NCBI GenBank assembly: GCA_002404095.1
Contig: DHJA01000209.1
Span: forward strand, 31,630-38,150
Direction of reading: 5' to 3'
Origin: Planctomycetaceae bacterium UBA4732
Lineage (GTDB): Bacteria > Planctomycetota > Planctomycetia > Gemmatales > Gemmataceae
DNA length: 6,521 nucleotides
Below are positions 1 to 5,716 of the stretch, in pieces (position 1 is the first letter of the stretch; each line of letters starts with the position of its first letter). Position numbers and translations under genes: made by a program. The notes beneath the pieces are model-generated. The model saw nothing but the letters and a program-made list of their open reading frames with translations, did not search any database and was not told the origin of the DNA.

Positions 1-20
1 CTTCGGGTCGCGGCTAAACG
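1..20. repeat. Half copy of the long palindromic repeat (family A)
   Basis: The first 20 bases of the window are identical to the right arm of the large hairpin at 5764-5783. Only one arm is present because the window begins here; the other arm would lie upstream. The copy ends 16 bp before the rbfA start codon, so this repeat family sits tightly against genes. A repeat at the very edge fits a contig that broke at a dispersed element. Confidence 0.8.
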
Positions 21-36
21 AGCGTGGACGACGACC

Positions 37-477
37 ATGAAACCGTATCGACTGGCGCGCGTCGCCGAAGCCGTCCGCGAGGTGGCCAGCGAAACCATCC
101 TGTATGAGATGCACGACCCGCGCGTCAAGCAGGTCACCGTCACCCGTGCCGAGGTGTCGGGCGATTTACAGCACGCGAAAGTCTATGTCTCCATTATGGG
201 ATCGGACAAGGAGCAGAGCCTAACCATGAAGGGGTTGCGTCACGCGGCCGGCTTCATTCAGTCCAAGCTGGCCCGCCGCCTAGAGACGCGCTTCACGCCG
301 GTCGTCACTTTCGTCCTCGACCAGGGCGTGAAGAACAGCATCGAGATGACGCGACTGATCAACGAAGCCCTCTCCCAAGGCGTGCTGCCGTCGGCGCATG
401 TCGAGGGGGAAGGCGAGACGCCTCCGCCGCCGGGCGCCGCCGAGGGATCGGTGGGCGACGACGCGGAGGATTTGTGA
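37..477 (+). CDS. rbfA: Ribosome-binding factor A
   Basis: RbfA is a cytoplasmic cold-shock and 30S assembly factor. It binds the immature small subunit near the 5' helix of 16S rRNA and helps late maturation. The 146-residue product has the family pattern throughout: an N-terminal helix rich in R/V/E (residues 4-22), the DPRV motif at 27-30, the strand region VSGDLQHAKVYVSI at 40-53, then a helix and strand block at 71-110 with SKLARRLETRFTP and the late FVLDQGVKNSIEM segment. Together these make the KH-type domain. The last 25 or so residues are a low-complexity Pro/Gly/acidic tail, which makes it slightly longer than typical 120-135 residue members. The ATG at 37 gives the family-standard N-terminus. 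No good Shine-Dalgarno is visible in the short leader, which is largely repeat sequence. The usual partner infB is not in the window and may lie upstream. Confidence 0.93.
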   Translation: MKPYRLARVAEAVREVASETILYEMHDPRVKQVTVTRAEVSGDLQHAKVYVSIMGSDKEQSLTMKGLRHAAGFIQSKLARRLETRFTPVVTFVLDQGVKNSIEMTRLINEALSQGVLPSAHVEGEGETPPPPGAAEGSVGDDAEDL

Positions 478-484
478 CCGGTAG

Positions 485-509
485 CCGGATCGACGCACCG
501 CTGATCCGG
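485..509 (+). terminator. Weak inverted repeat after rbfA, possible terminator
   Basis: A 7-bp perfect stem (CCGGATC, 485-491, with GATCCGG, 503-509) with an 11-nt loop lies in the 76-bp gap between rbfA and the next gene. It is followed by the T-rich stretch TCTTATTT at 514-521. The T-tract is not contiguous with the stem, so this is at best a leaky terminator. The two genes may still be co-transcribed. Confidence 0.25.
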
Positions 510-553
510 ATCGGTCTTATTTCGCCATCCTCAAAAGGAGTGACTAAAGACCC

Positions 554-1279
554 ATGGCGACAACGATTAACAAACAGCGTTTACTCACCCACCTGTTCAA
601 AGCCGCGTCGAAGGCCGCGAACGTGGAACCGGAGGCGGAGCCGCGTCCGGTGTTGCACGAATTCATCTACGCCCTGTGCCGCGAGGACGCCACGCGCGAA
701 GAGGCCGACCGCGCTTTCCAGAACCTGTGCGATCGCTTCTTCGACTGGAACGAAGTGCGCGTCAGTTCCCATCGGGAACTGGAGGAGGCGTTCGCCGGCC
801 TGTCGAACGCCTTGGGCCGCGCGGAACGCCTTTCAGCATTCCTGCGCGAGGTGTTCGACACCGAGTTTTCGTTCGACCTCGACAAGCAATTGCTGAAAAA
901 AGGGCTGAAGCTGGCGGCGAAGCAACTGGCCGGCTATCAAGCGGCCAACGAGTACATCGGCGCCTGGGTGATGCAGCGTTCACTGGGCGGCCACGCCATT
1001 CCGCTGGACACGCCGACGCTTCGCTGCGCCCGGCGTTTCGGCCTGGTGGACGGCGCCGTTGATGACGCCGACGGCGCTCGTACCAGTCTGGAACATCTGG
1101 TGCCCAAGGCCAAGGGACAACACTTCACCGAGCTGATGAGCTGCTTGGCCGGCAAATTCTGTTGGGAAGAACAGCCGCAATGTTCGGGCTGCCCACTTGC
1201 CCCGGAATGCGCCCACGCCCAGGAAGTCGGCCTCGCGCATAAGGCGAATGGCAACGGCCGTCGGCCGAAGCCGCGCTGA
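554..1279 (+). CDS. Endonuclease III-like [4Fe-4S] protein, probably non-canonical or non-catalytic
   Basis: The product is 241 residues, slightly longer than typical endonuclease III (about 210). Its C-terminus holds C203, C210, C213 and C219 in exactly the C-x6-C-x2-C-x5-C spacing of the iron-sulfur loop of the Nth/MutY superfamily. LDTP at 151-154 matches the VDTH segment, so D152 sits where the catalytic aspartate should be. Counting back 18 residues, the position of the Nth catalytic lysine is Y134, and the helix-hairpin-helix LPGVGRKTA is replaced by a region without G-x-G (LAGYQAANEY, 125-134). It is therefore unlikely to be a standard bifunctional glycosylase/AP lyase. It could be a monofunctional relative, a DNA-binding protein, or have another role. 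An AAAAGGAG sequence lies at 533-540, an unusually long 13 nt from the ATG. The 3' end of this gene is duplicated at 2586-2642. Confidence 0.8.
   Translation: MATTINKQRLLTHLFKAASKAANVEPEAEPRPVLHEFIYALCREDATREEADRAFQNLCDRFFDWNEVRVSSHRELEEAFAGLSNALGRAERLSAFLREVFDTEFSFDLDKQLLKKGLKLAAKQLAGYQAANEYIGAWVMQRSLGGHAIPLDTPTLRCARRFGLVDGAVDDADGARTSLEHLVPKAKGQHFTELMSCLAGKFCWEEQPQCSGCPLAPECAHAQEVGLAHKANGNGRRPKPR
1223..1279 (+). repeat. Left copy of a 57-bp coding direct repeat (3' end of the endonuclease III-like gene)
   Basis: The last 18 codons and stop of the endonuclease III-like gene (peptide E-V-GLAHKANGNGRRPKPR) recur at 2586-2642 with 46 of 57 bases identical by my hand alignment. The copies flank the low-GC segment that carries the ADP-ribosyltransferase-like operon. 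Bases further upstream of the GAA codon do not align between the two copies. Confidence 0.85.
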
Positions 1280-1320
1280 GGTGTGGTTTCAAATCCACCT
1301 GCCCCGATATCTGCTGTGAG

Positions 1321-1354
1321 AAAGCCCATCGCCGAGTCGGCGGTGGGCTTTTTG
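1321..1354 (+). terminator. Rho-independent terminator
   Basis: A 14-bp stem (1321-1334 with 1338-1351, one G.U pair) closes a 3-nt AGT loop and runs into TTTTT (1349-1353). It lies 42 bp after the stop of the endonuclease III-like gene and should end the rbfA-side transcript. This isolates the downstream ART-like operon from read-through. Confidence 0.88.
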
Positions 1355-1357
1355 CTT

Positions 1358-1389
1358 GGAGTTTGAGTTGCCCTTTTGGTTCAAACTCC
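1358..1389. repeat. Inverted repeat, 9-bp perfect arms
   Basis: GGAGTTTGA (1358-1366) pairs with TCAAACTCC (1381-1389) around a 14-nt loop, directly after the terminator. A small CGGC/GCCG hairpin (1389-1400) and a T7 run (1407-1413) follow. The T run is too far from the 9-bp stem for a textbook terminator, so the role is unknown. A secondary terminator or a boundary structure of the inserted segment are both possible. Confidence 0.5.
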
Positions 1390-1506
1390 GGCTAGCGCCG
1401 CTAAGATTTTTTTCCGTGTTTACCTTAACCTCTCCGGCTGCTCTTTGCGTGCATGCTCGCCTTCGCGCCAAGTAATGCCAGCGGACGACTTCCGGTAATC
1501 TGGTAT

Positions 1507-1512
1507 TATAAT
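1507..1512 (+). promoter_or_regulatory. Consensus -10 box upstream of the ART-like operon
   Basis: A perfect TATAAT lies in a locally AT-rich stretch (1500-1514) within otherwise GC-rich DNA. The -35 position about 17 bp upstream (around 1484-1489, GACGAC) is poor, so expression may be weak or need an activator. Transcription would start near 1519-1520, giving a leader of about 30 nt before the GTG chosen at 1550. Confidence 0.5.
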
Positions 1513-1549
1513 TACGGCAGTGCATCCACCCGACGCGAGGTCAATCAGC

Positions 1550-2119
1550 GTGGACCGATTCGCGAGGATTATTCTGGGATACCACGGTGCAAAAACCGGC
1601 GACGCTGTGGAATATGGCAGAAGACTCCTTCTTGGAGAGGTCGGCGTTGACGAATGGCGACCGAGTGAGAATGAGTTTGATTGGCTAGGACATGGTATTT
1701 ATTTCTGGGAACATTCTCCGGAGAGAGCGCGTCGATGGGCGGGGGCCGGCGGAATCGTTATTGGCGCAGTGATTCAACTTGGAAACTGTCTCGATCTCAC
1801 TGACCTACAATACACCGAACTCCTGAGACAAACCCACGCCACTCTGCAATCGAACTATGACAAGGAGGGAAAGACGCTGCCGAAAAACACGGGACGGGAA
1901 CTGAAGAACCGAAAGCTCGATTGTCTTGTAATCAATGATCTGGCTACGATGAGTGCTGAGCGAGTACAAACTGTCCGAGGCGCGTTTGAAGAAGGAGACG
2001 AGGCTTTCCCGGGCGCCGTGTTAAGGAAGGAAACACATATCCAGGTTGCTGTGCGAGATCCTCAATGTATTCTGGGCATCTTTCGCCCGGTGACGGAACA
2101 GAATCGAGGTGCAGAATGA
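1550..2119 (+). CDS. PARP-like ADP-ribosyltransferase-fold protein, candidate toxin
   Basis: The 189-residue product carries motifs resembling the H-Y-[E/Q] ADP-ribosyltransferase clade: YHG at 11-13 (H12, G13) and WLGHGIYFWE at 45-54 (Y51, the G-x-Y-F strand). Then come a hydrophobic strand running into GNCLDLTD (78-85), KLDCLVI (122-128), and the late block RGAFEEG..FPGAV..ETHIQVAVRDP (143-171). The third catalytic residue is uncertain; E161, Q165 or an acidic residue near 147-151 are candidates. No signal peptide or membrane segment is seen, so it should act in the cytoplasm, probably transferring ADP-ribose from NAD to a cell target. I prefer GTG 1550 because GAGG (1537-1540) lies 9 nt upstream; an in-frame GTG at 1520 would be nearly leaderless. 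Base composition is lower in GC than its neighbours. The stop overlaps the next start (ATGA), so the two are co-translated. Enzymatic activity and the toxin role are inferences. Confidence 0.7.
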   Translation: MDRFARIILGYHGAKTGDAVEYGRRLLLGEVGVDEWRPSENEFDWLGHGIYFWEHSPERARRWAGAGGIVIGAVIQLGNCLDLTDLQYTELLRQTHATLQSNYDKEGKTLPKNTGRELKNRKLDCLVINDLATMSAERVQTVRGAFEEGDEAFPGAVLRKETHIQVAVRDPQCILGIFRPVTEQNRGAE

Positions 2120-2571
2120 GGAATTCCTGGCTCGATGAAGTGAAGAAGTGCTTGGATGAAGAATCGGCTCAGAAAAGCGACGTCCATTTGGATCGACTTC
2201 GGGAGCAGGGGATCATCGACGAACGTGGCGAGGTGACGGGACAACTTCGCCGATGGGATGCTTTTCTCGCTATTACAGAGGTGAAACATGCTGGCGGCCG
2301 AGGACAAATCGAGGCATTTCGCTGCCTCAAACCAGTATTTGGGATGCCGGGCGTCGCACTGATAGACATTTCCCGAGATTCGATGGTGAATTACTTGAAA
2401 CAGGGGAAAAAGGTTATCACGGCAATTCGAGACGAGCGCCTTGGTATGTGGAAGGAAGATTGCAATGTACATCTGTCGGCCAACGGATTCGTCCTGTGCG
2501 ACTCCGCCGGCGACGGCGAGGATAATGTCGGACGTCTTCCAGAATTCCAGCAAACAACCTCGCGGCGTTGA
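2116..2571 (+). CDS. Unknown 151-aa protein, partner of the ART-like protein
   Basis: I do not recognise this family. The ATG at 2116 overlaps the ART-like stop by 4 bp (ATGA), with GAGG at 2106-2109 six bases upstream, so translational coupling is likely. The frame is open further upstream to 2065, but that start would overlap the ART gene by 55 bp and has less support. The N-terminal third is a charged helix (WLDEVKKCLDEESAQK, 5-20), then LDRLREQGIIDERGEVTG (25-42), which resembles a short helix plus beta-hairpin. A mixed alpha/beta core with hydrophobic strands follows (VALIDIS 80-86, GKKVITAIRD 97-106, GFVLCDS 124-130). There is no clear enzyme motif, signal peptide or membrane segment. 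Its place next to a candidate toxin suggests an antitoxin, immunity or accessory role. That is inferred from gene arrangement only. Confidence 0.65.
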   Translation: MRNSWLDEVKKCLDEESAQKSDVHLDRLREQGIIDERGEVTGQLRRWDAFLAITEVKHAGGRGQIEAFRCLKPVFGMPGVALIDISRDSMVNYLKQGKKVITAIRDERLGMWKEDCNVHLSANGFVLCDSAGDGEDNVGRLPEFQQTTSRR

Positions 2572-2585
2572 TTCAAAATCCGGGA

Positions 2586-2642
2586 GAAACCGGCCTGGCG
2601 CACAAAGCGAACGGCAACGGCCGCCGGCCGAAACTGCGCTAG
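2586..2642 (+). pseudogene. Orphan 3' end of a second endonuclease III-like gene
   Basis: Read in frame, this stretch encodes E-T-GLAHKANGNGRRPKLR followed by TAG, matching the C-terminus of the gene at 554-1279 except V-to-T and P-to-L. Over the 16-codon core (2592-2639 against 1229-1276) I count seven base differences, six of them synonymous third-position changes. The stop codons differ (TAG against TGA). No gene body precedes it, since the upstream frame belongs to unrelated sequence. It is therefore a remnant of an allele or paralogue that diverged under coding selection, not a recent in-place copy. Confidence 0.8.
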
Positions 2643-2663
2643 GAGTTTCTAACGCCATACAAG

Positions 2664-2713
2664 CCTGAAGCGCAAGCGAAGGGTTGAAAGAAATCCTTCG
2701 GTCGCGCTTCAGG
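2664..2713. repeat. Extragenic palindrome (family C), 19-bp arms
   Basis: The left arm, 2664-2682 (CCTGAAGCGCAAGCGAAGG), pairs with 2695-2713 with two mismatches around a 12-nt loop. There is no T-tract on either strand, so it is not an intrinsic terminator. It lies 21 bp after the orphan 3' end and 6 bp before the next palindrome. It looks like a REP-type dispersed palindrome. In the 247-bp gene-free stretch 2572-2818 I see only the orphan end and these palindromes. Confidence 0.7.
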
Positions 2714-2719
2714 CACTCT

Positions 2720-2751
2720 GTTGTGGCACGGTCGGGAGACCGTGCCGAAAC
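2720..2751. repeat. Extragenic palindrome (family B), copy 1
   Basis: A 9-bp perfect stem GGCACGGTC (2725-2733) and GACCGTGCC (2738-2746) has a GGGA loop, within a 32-nt unit that matches 3096-3127 at 27 of 32 positions. The outer part of the right arm has decayed. The two copies lie on either side of the zinc-ribbon gene in the same orientation. Confidence 0.75.
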
Positions 2752-2817
2752 GGGGAACCGTGGCGTAACAGTCAGGTATTCGGACTTTGCCTTGAGCGAG
2801 AGCTGCCCCCCTGTTGA

Positions 2818-2841
2818 CCTACGCTTGCTCTTGAGCGTAGG
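2818..2841. repeat. Short hairpin overlapping the zinc-ribbon stop codon
   Basis: CCTACGCT (2818-2825) pairs perfectly with AGCGTAGG (2834-2841) around an 8-nt loop. It covers the last codons and stop of the zinc-ribbon gene. On the - strand the following bases are G-rich without a T run, so it is not a standard terminator. It may protect the 3' end of the transcript. Confidence 0.4.
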
Positions 2842-3043
2842 ACTCAAGGAAACCGCAAGAGCTGCAACGGTAAACGGTCGTGTAATACCGCTCACCGGTG
2901 ATCTCTACCTTCGGCGGCAGGATGCTGATCTTGATCGTAGGCAGTTCCTTTCCTTTCACCCACATCGCCTTCCTGACGCCCCCATAAGAGGCGTCCAGTT
3001 GCAGCCCCTCCTCCATTTCGTCGTTACACTTCGGACACTTCAT
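2819..3043 (-). CDS. Small zinc-ribbon protein
   Basis: A 74-residue cytoplasmic protein with two cysteine knuckles, CPKC at residues 3-6 and CSSCG at 60-64. Together they should bind one zinc in a rubredoxin-like or zinc-ribbon fold. The long gap between knuckles (53 residues) holds a core with conserved-looking aromatics (Y20, W28) and YYTTVYRC leading into the second knuckle. The opening MKCPKCNDEMEEG and this length are typical of small uncharacterised bacterial zinc-ribbon proteins (the DUF6487 type is my best guess). The ATG at 3043 is preceded by a G-rich Shine-Dalgarno-like GGGGGTGAG about 3 nt upstream. The stop lies inside a small hairpin (2818-2841). It stands alone between palindromes with no operon partner. 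Function is unknown. Confidence 0.75.
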   Translation of the reverse strand: MKCPKCNDEMEEGLQLDASYGGVRKAMWVKGKELPTIKISILPPKVEITGERYYTTVYRCSSCGFLESYAQEQA

Positions 3044-3095
3044 GGCTCACCCCCAGAGAGAGAACAACCCTTACTTGTATGGTAGCTGCTCACTC

Positions 3096-3127
3096 GTTGT
3101 GGCACGATCAGAAGACCGTGCCACAAC
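3096..3127. repeat. Extragenic palindrome (family B), copy 2
   Basis: 14-bp arms (3096-3109 and 3114-3127) with one mismatch surround the loop AGAA. The unit matches 2720-2751 at 27 of 32 positions. It lies 9 bp beyond the stop of the DUF2090 gene, between that gene and the upstream side of the zinc-ribbon gene. No T-tract follows on either strand. Confidence 0.8.
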
Positions 3128-3136
3128 AAGGCTCCT

Positions 3137-4054
3137 TTACTTCGCGCGAGCCTTCTCGAAGATGTCCACCCATTCACGATAACGCCGGGCGATCTCCGTC
3201 ACGGCCGCTTCGCGCGTGATCTTCTTGGCCCGCATGTCCATGAGCGGATCCCAGAACGTCGTCCGGCCCACGGCGAAGCCGATGAAACCCGGTGTATGAG
3301 CCGCCGTCGTCAGCCATTCGCGGACCTTCTTGTCGTCTTCGCCGCGACCCAGGATGATGCAACCCACCTTATCGCGGCCGCCACGGTGCGCGGCGGCCAC
3401 CACCTTCTTGCAGTCCTCCACGCTGTCCAGTCCCTCGATCTTCCATACGTCCGGCTCGACGCCGGCGTCTTGCAATTGGTGGATCGTCTGTACCATCAGG
3501 CCGGGCCGTATTTGCAGGTCATAGGCTTTTTTGTCGCCTTTGACCTTTTCCAACTGCGCCTTTTCCGCCGGAACCAACAACTCGAACATGAACTGGCTCT
3601 TGCCCTTGGCGTGCAGCGCGTCGGACAGCCGTTTGAGGCGTTCGGTCTGACGCTGATTCAGCGCCTTTTCGCCCTCCGGATTGTAGCGAACCAACACCTT
3701 GCAGAACGTCAGGTTAAACGCCTCAATGTGCTTGTAGAAGTCGGCGCCGTACTCGAAGTCGAACTCTTCCTGACCGCTCTTCTCGGCGGGACAGGAGGTG
3801 GAAAAGCCGTGCTTGGCGGCGTCGGCGAGGATGGCGGCGCCGAACTGCTCGTCCACGAGGATGCCGGCCTTGGCTTTCGGCACGCCGGCCGCGACTGCCG
3901 CCTTGAAGGCGTCGTAGATGACTTCCTTGGCGGCGGCAATCTCAGCCGTCTGCGCGGCCGTCAGGGCGCCCTTCCAGCCGAACATTTTCTCCTGAAACGT
4001 GCCGCGATGGTCGAACGGCAGAACGTACAAGGCTCTATCGAATCCCACGCTCAT
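3137..4054 (-). CDS. DUF2090 aldolase-fold protein (IolC C-terminal domain type)
   Basis: The 305-residue product matches the DUF2090 family, best known as the C-terminal domain fused to 5-dehydro-2-deoxygluconokinase (IolC) and related to class I LacD-type TIM-barrel aldolases. Visible motifs in order: LPFDHRG (12-18), VDEQFG (68-73), [11 protein letters not shown] (118-128), FMFELLVP (155-162), WKIEGL (204-209), CIILGRGED (232-240) and [13 protein letters not shown] (259-271), ending in a phosphate-site-like glycine strand. K205 in WKIEGL is a candidate Schiff-base lysine by analogy with LacD; K119 is another. No kinase domain is attached. The ATG overlaps the pgi stop (ATGA, 4051-4054), and AAGGAG (4063-4068 on the complementary strand) lies 8 nt upstream, so it is translated with Pgi. 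A role in cleaving or forming a ketose phosphate is likely, but the substrate is unknown. Confidence 0.8.
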   Translation of the reverse strand: MSVGFDRALYVLPFDHRGTFQEKMFGWKGALTAAQTAEIAAAKEVIYDAFKAAVAAGVPKAKAGILVDEQFGAAILADAAKHGFSTSCPAEKSGQEEFDFEYGADFYKHIEAFNLTFCKVLVRYNPEGEKALNQRQTERLKRLSDALHAKGKSQFMFELLVPAEKAQLEKVKGDKKAYDLQIRPGLMVQTIHQLQDAGVEPDVWKIEGLDSVEDCKKVVAAAHRGGRDKVGCIILGRGEDDKKVREWLTTAAHTPGFIGFAVGRTTFWDPLMDMRAKKITREAAVTEIARRYREWVDIFEKARAK

Positions 4055-5685
4055 AATGCGGTCTCCTTCAACGAACGGTAACGGCGAATCAACGTGTTGG
4101 TCGAACTGTCATGTTTCAGTTCAGGTTCCCCGTGGTTTTCCAATTCGGGGACGATGCGCTGGGCCAGCACCTTGCCCAGTTCGACGCCCCATTGGTCGAA
4201 CGAGTCGATGTCCCAGACGACGCCCTGCGTGAAGACGCTGTGCTCGTACAGGGCGACCAGCCTTCCCAGCGCTTCGGGCGTCAGTCGGTCCATGAGGATC
4301 GTGTTGGACGGGCGGTTTCCTTCAAACGTGCGATGCGGCACGAGCGCGTCCGGCGTTCCCTCCGCCTTCACTTCCGCAGCGGTCTTGCCGAACGCCAGCG
4401 CTTCGGCCTGTGCGAAGACATTCGCCAGCAGGATGTCGTGATGACGGCCGAGCGGATTGAGCGAGTGGGCGAAAGCGATGAAGTCACAAGGGATCAACTT
4501 TGTCCCTTGATGAATGAGTTGGTAAAAGGAGTGCTGGCCGTTGGTGCCCGGCTCGCCCCAGTAAACCGCTCCGGTCTGGTAATCGACCTCGGCCCCGTCC
4601 AGCGTGACGTGCTTGCCGTTGCTCTCCATCGTCAGTTGCTGAAGGTAGGCGGGGAAGCGCTTCAGGTACTGCTCATAAGGCAAGACGGCCGCGGTCTGCG
4701 CCCCAAAGAAATCTCCATACCAGATCCCCAATAGCCCCATGAGGACGGGCAGGTTCTTCTCGAACGGTGCGGTGCGGAAGTGTTCATCCATCTCATGAAA
4801 GCCGGCCAGCAGCGCTCGGAACTGATCGGGGCCGACAGCCAACATCGTCGAAAGGCCGATGGCGGAGTCCATCGAATAACGGCCGCCGACCCAATCCCAG
4901 AAGCCGAACATATTGGCGGTGTCGATGCCGAACTTCTCGACTTCCTTGGCGTTCGTGGAGACGGCGACAAAGTGCTTGGCGACCGCCTTTTCGTCGCCGA
5001 GCGCCTTGAGAGACCAAGCGCGGGCGGTGAGGGCGTTGGTCATCGTCTCCAGCGTGGTGAACGTCTTGGACGAGACGATGAACAGCGTTTCGGTGGCGTC
5101 GAGATCCTGCACGGCTTCGGCGAAATCCGTGTCGTCCACGTTGGAAACGAAGCGAAAGGTCAGATTGCGGTCGCTGTAATGGCGGAGGGCTTCGTATGCC
5201 ATGACGGGGCCGAGGTCGGAGCCGCCGATGCCGATGTTGACGATGTTACGGATGCGCTTGCCGGTGTGGCCCTTCCAGTTACCGCTCCTAATCCTATCGC
5301 AAAAGGCGGCCATCTTGTCGAGAACGGCGTGGACAGCCGTGACGACGTTTTCGCCGTCCACCATGATCGACCCGCCCTTGGGGGCGCGTAGGGCCGTGTG
5401 CAGCACGGCGCGCTTTTCGGTGACGTTGATCTTGTCGCCGCGGAACATGGCGTCGATGCGGGCGCGTAGGCCGCACTCGTCGGCTAGGCGCAGTAGGAGG
5501 CGGAGCGTTTCGTCGGTGACGCGGTTTTTGGAGTAATCCAGGTAGAGGCCGACGGCCTCCACCGACAGGCGTTCGCCGCGCTTGGGGTCGTCGGCGAAGA
5601 GCTTCCGCATAGAAAGCTCTTTAATCTCGGAATAGTGGTTTTCCAGCGCTTTCCAGGCGGGGCGCTTACGTAATGGCGTACTCAT
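4051..5685 (-). CDS. pgi: Glucose-6-phosphate isomerase
   Basis: Pgi interconverts glucose-6-phosphate and fructose-6-phosphate in the cytoplasm, in glycolysis and gluconeogenesis. The 544-residue product is the normal length for the E. coli-type family. Numbered from the chosen start: phosphosugar-binding GIGGSDLGP at 152-160, [10 protein letters not shown] at 205-214, the signature DWVGGRYS at 264-271 (R269), the catalytic base E354 in MESNGKH, H385 in NGQHSFYQL, and the second signature [10 protein letters not shown] ending at K505. All key residues are intact. I chose ATG 5685 over an in-frame TTG at 5700 because GGGAG (5694-5698 on the complementary strand) lies inside that extension, 8 nt before the ATG. 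Upstream on the same strand is pgm, and downstream the DUF2090 gene overlaps by 4 bp, so this looks like one sugar-phosphate operon. Confidence 0.96.
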   Translation of the reverse strand: MSTPLRKRPAWKALENHYSEIKELSMRKLFADDPKRGERLSVEAVGLYLDYSKNRVTDETLRLLLRLADECGLRARIDAMFRGDKINVTEKRAVLHTALRAPKGGSIMVDGENVVTAVHAVLDKMAAFCDRIRSGNWKGHTGKRIRNIVNIGIGGSDLGPVMAYEALRHYSDRNLTFRFVSNVDDTDFAEAVQDLDATETLFIVSSKTFTTLETMTNALTARAWSLKALGDEKAVAKHFVAVSTNAKEVEKFGIDTANMFGFWDWVGGRYSMDSAIGLSTMLAVGPDQFRALLAGFHEMDEHFRTAPFEKNLPVLMGLLGIWYGDFFGAQTAAVLPYEQYLKRFPAYLQQLTMESNGKHVTLDGAEVDYQTGAVYWGEPGTNGQHSFYQLIHQGTKLIPCDFIAFAHSLNPLGRHHDILLANVFAQAEALAFGKTAAEVKAEGTPDALVPHRTFEGNRPSNTILMDRLTPEALGRLVALYEHSVFTQGVVWDIDSFDQWGVELGKVLAQRIVPELENHGEPELKHDSSTNTLIRRYRSLKETAL

Positions 5686-5716
5686 AGTTACATCTCCCAA
5701 TTCCGCAAAAGCACCG

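Larger units (their letters stand above)
1280..2585. other. Low-GC inserted segment carrying the ART-like operon
   Basis: This 1306-bp segment lies between two direct copies of the endonuclease III-like 3' end. A 60-base line sampled by eye inside it (1681-1740) is about 52% GC, against about 67% in the neighbouring gene (661-720). It holds the terminator at 1321-1354, an inverted repeat at 1358-1389, a consensus -10 box and the two overlapping genes at 1550-2571. No integrase or transposase gene is present. Composition, flanking repeats and self-contained expression signals suggest acquisition by transfer. The mechanism is not visible; replacement of one of two tandem paralogues would leave a similar footprint. 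Confidence 0.5.

Noticed and set aside
1283..1310. Stretch resembling a tRNA T-arm and acceptor end (GGTTTCAAATCCACC then GCCCCGA)
   Set aside because: The T-stem does not pair in the standard 5-7-5 layout and no matching 5' acceptor, D-arm or anticodon arm is found upstream, where the coding end of the previous gene lies. Not called as a tRNA or remnant.
1453..1650. 65-codon + strand frame overlapping the promoter and start of the ART-like gene
   Set aside because: No Shine-Dalgarno or protein motif is seen, and it overlaps a better supported gene in another frame.
2062..2895. Long open frame of 277 codons on the - strand
   Set aside because: It runs antisense to the partner gene and across palindromes and the orphan gene end, with no recognisable protein motif and no visible ribosome site. 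Treated as a shadow.
2664..3127. Several palindromes considered as a CRISPR array
   Set aside because: The units differ in sequence, are not regularly spaced and have no uniform spacers; they are extragenic palindromes.
3096..3127. Family B hairpin considered as the terminator of the pgi-DUF2090 operon
   Set aside because: It sits just after the stop in the right place, but no T-tract follows on the - strand, so an intrinsic terminator is not supported.
3296..4081. Long + strand open frame of 261 codons opposite the DUF2090 gene
   Set aside because: It is antisense to a clearly recognisable family; in GC-rich coding DNA such antisense frames are common.
4111..5391. Two + strand open frames of about 200 codons opposite pgi
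   Set aside because: Pgi on the - strand carries all catalytic motifs over this stretch, so the + frames are compositional shadows.
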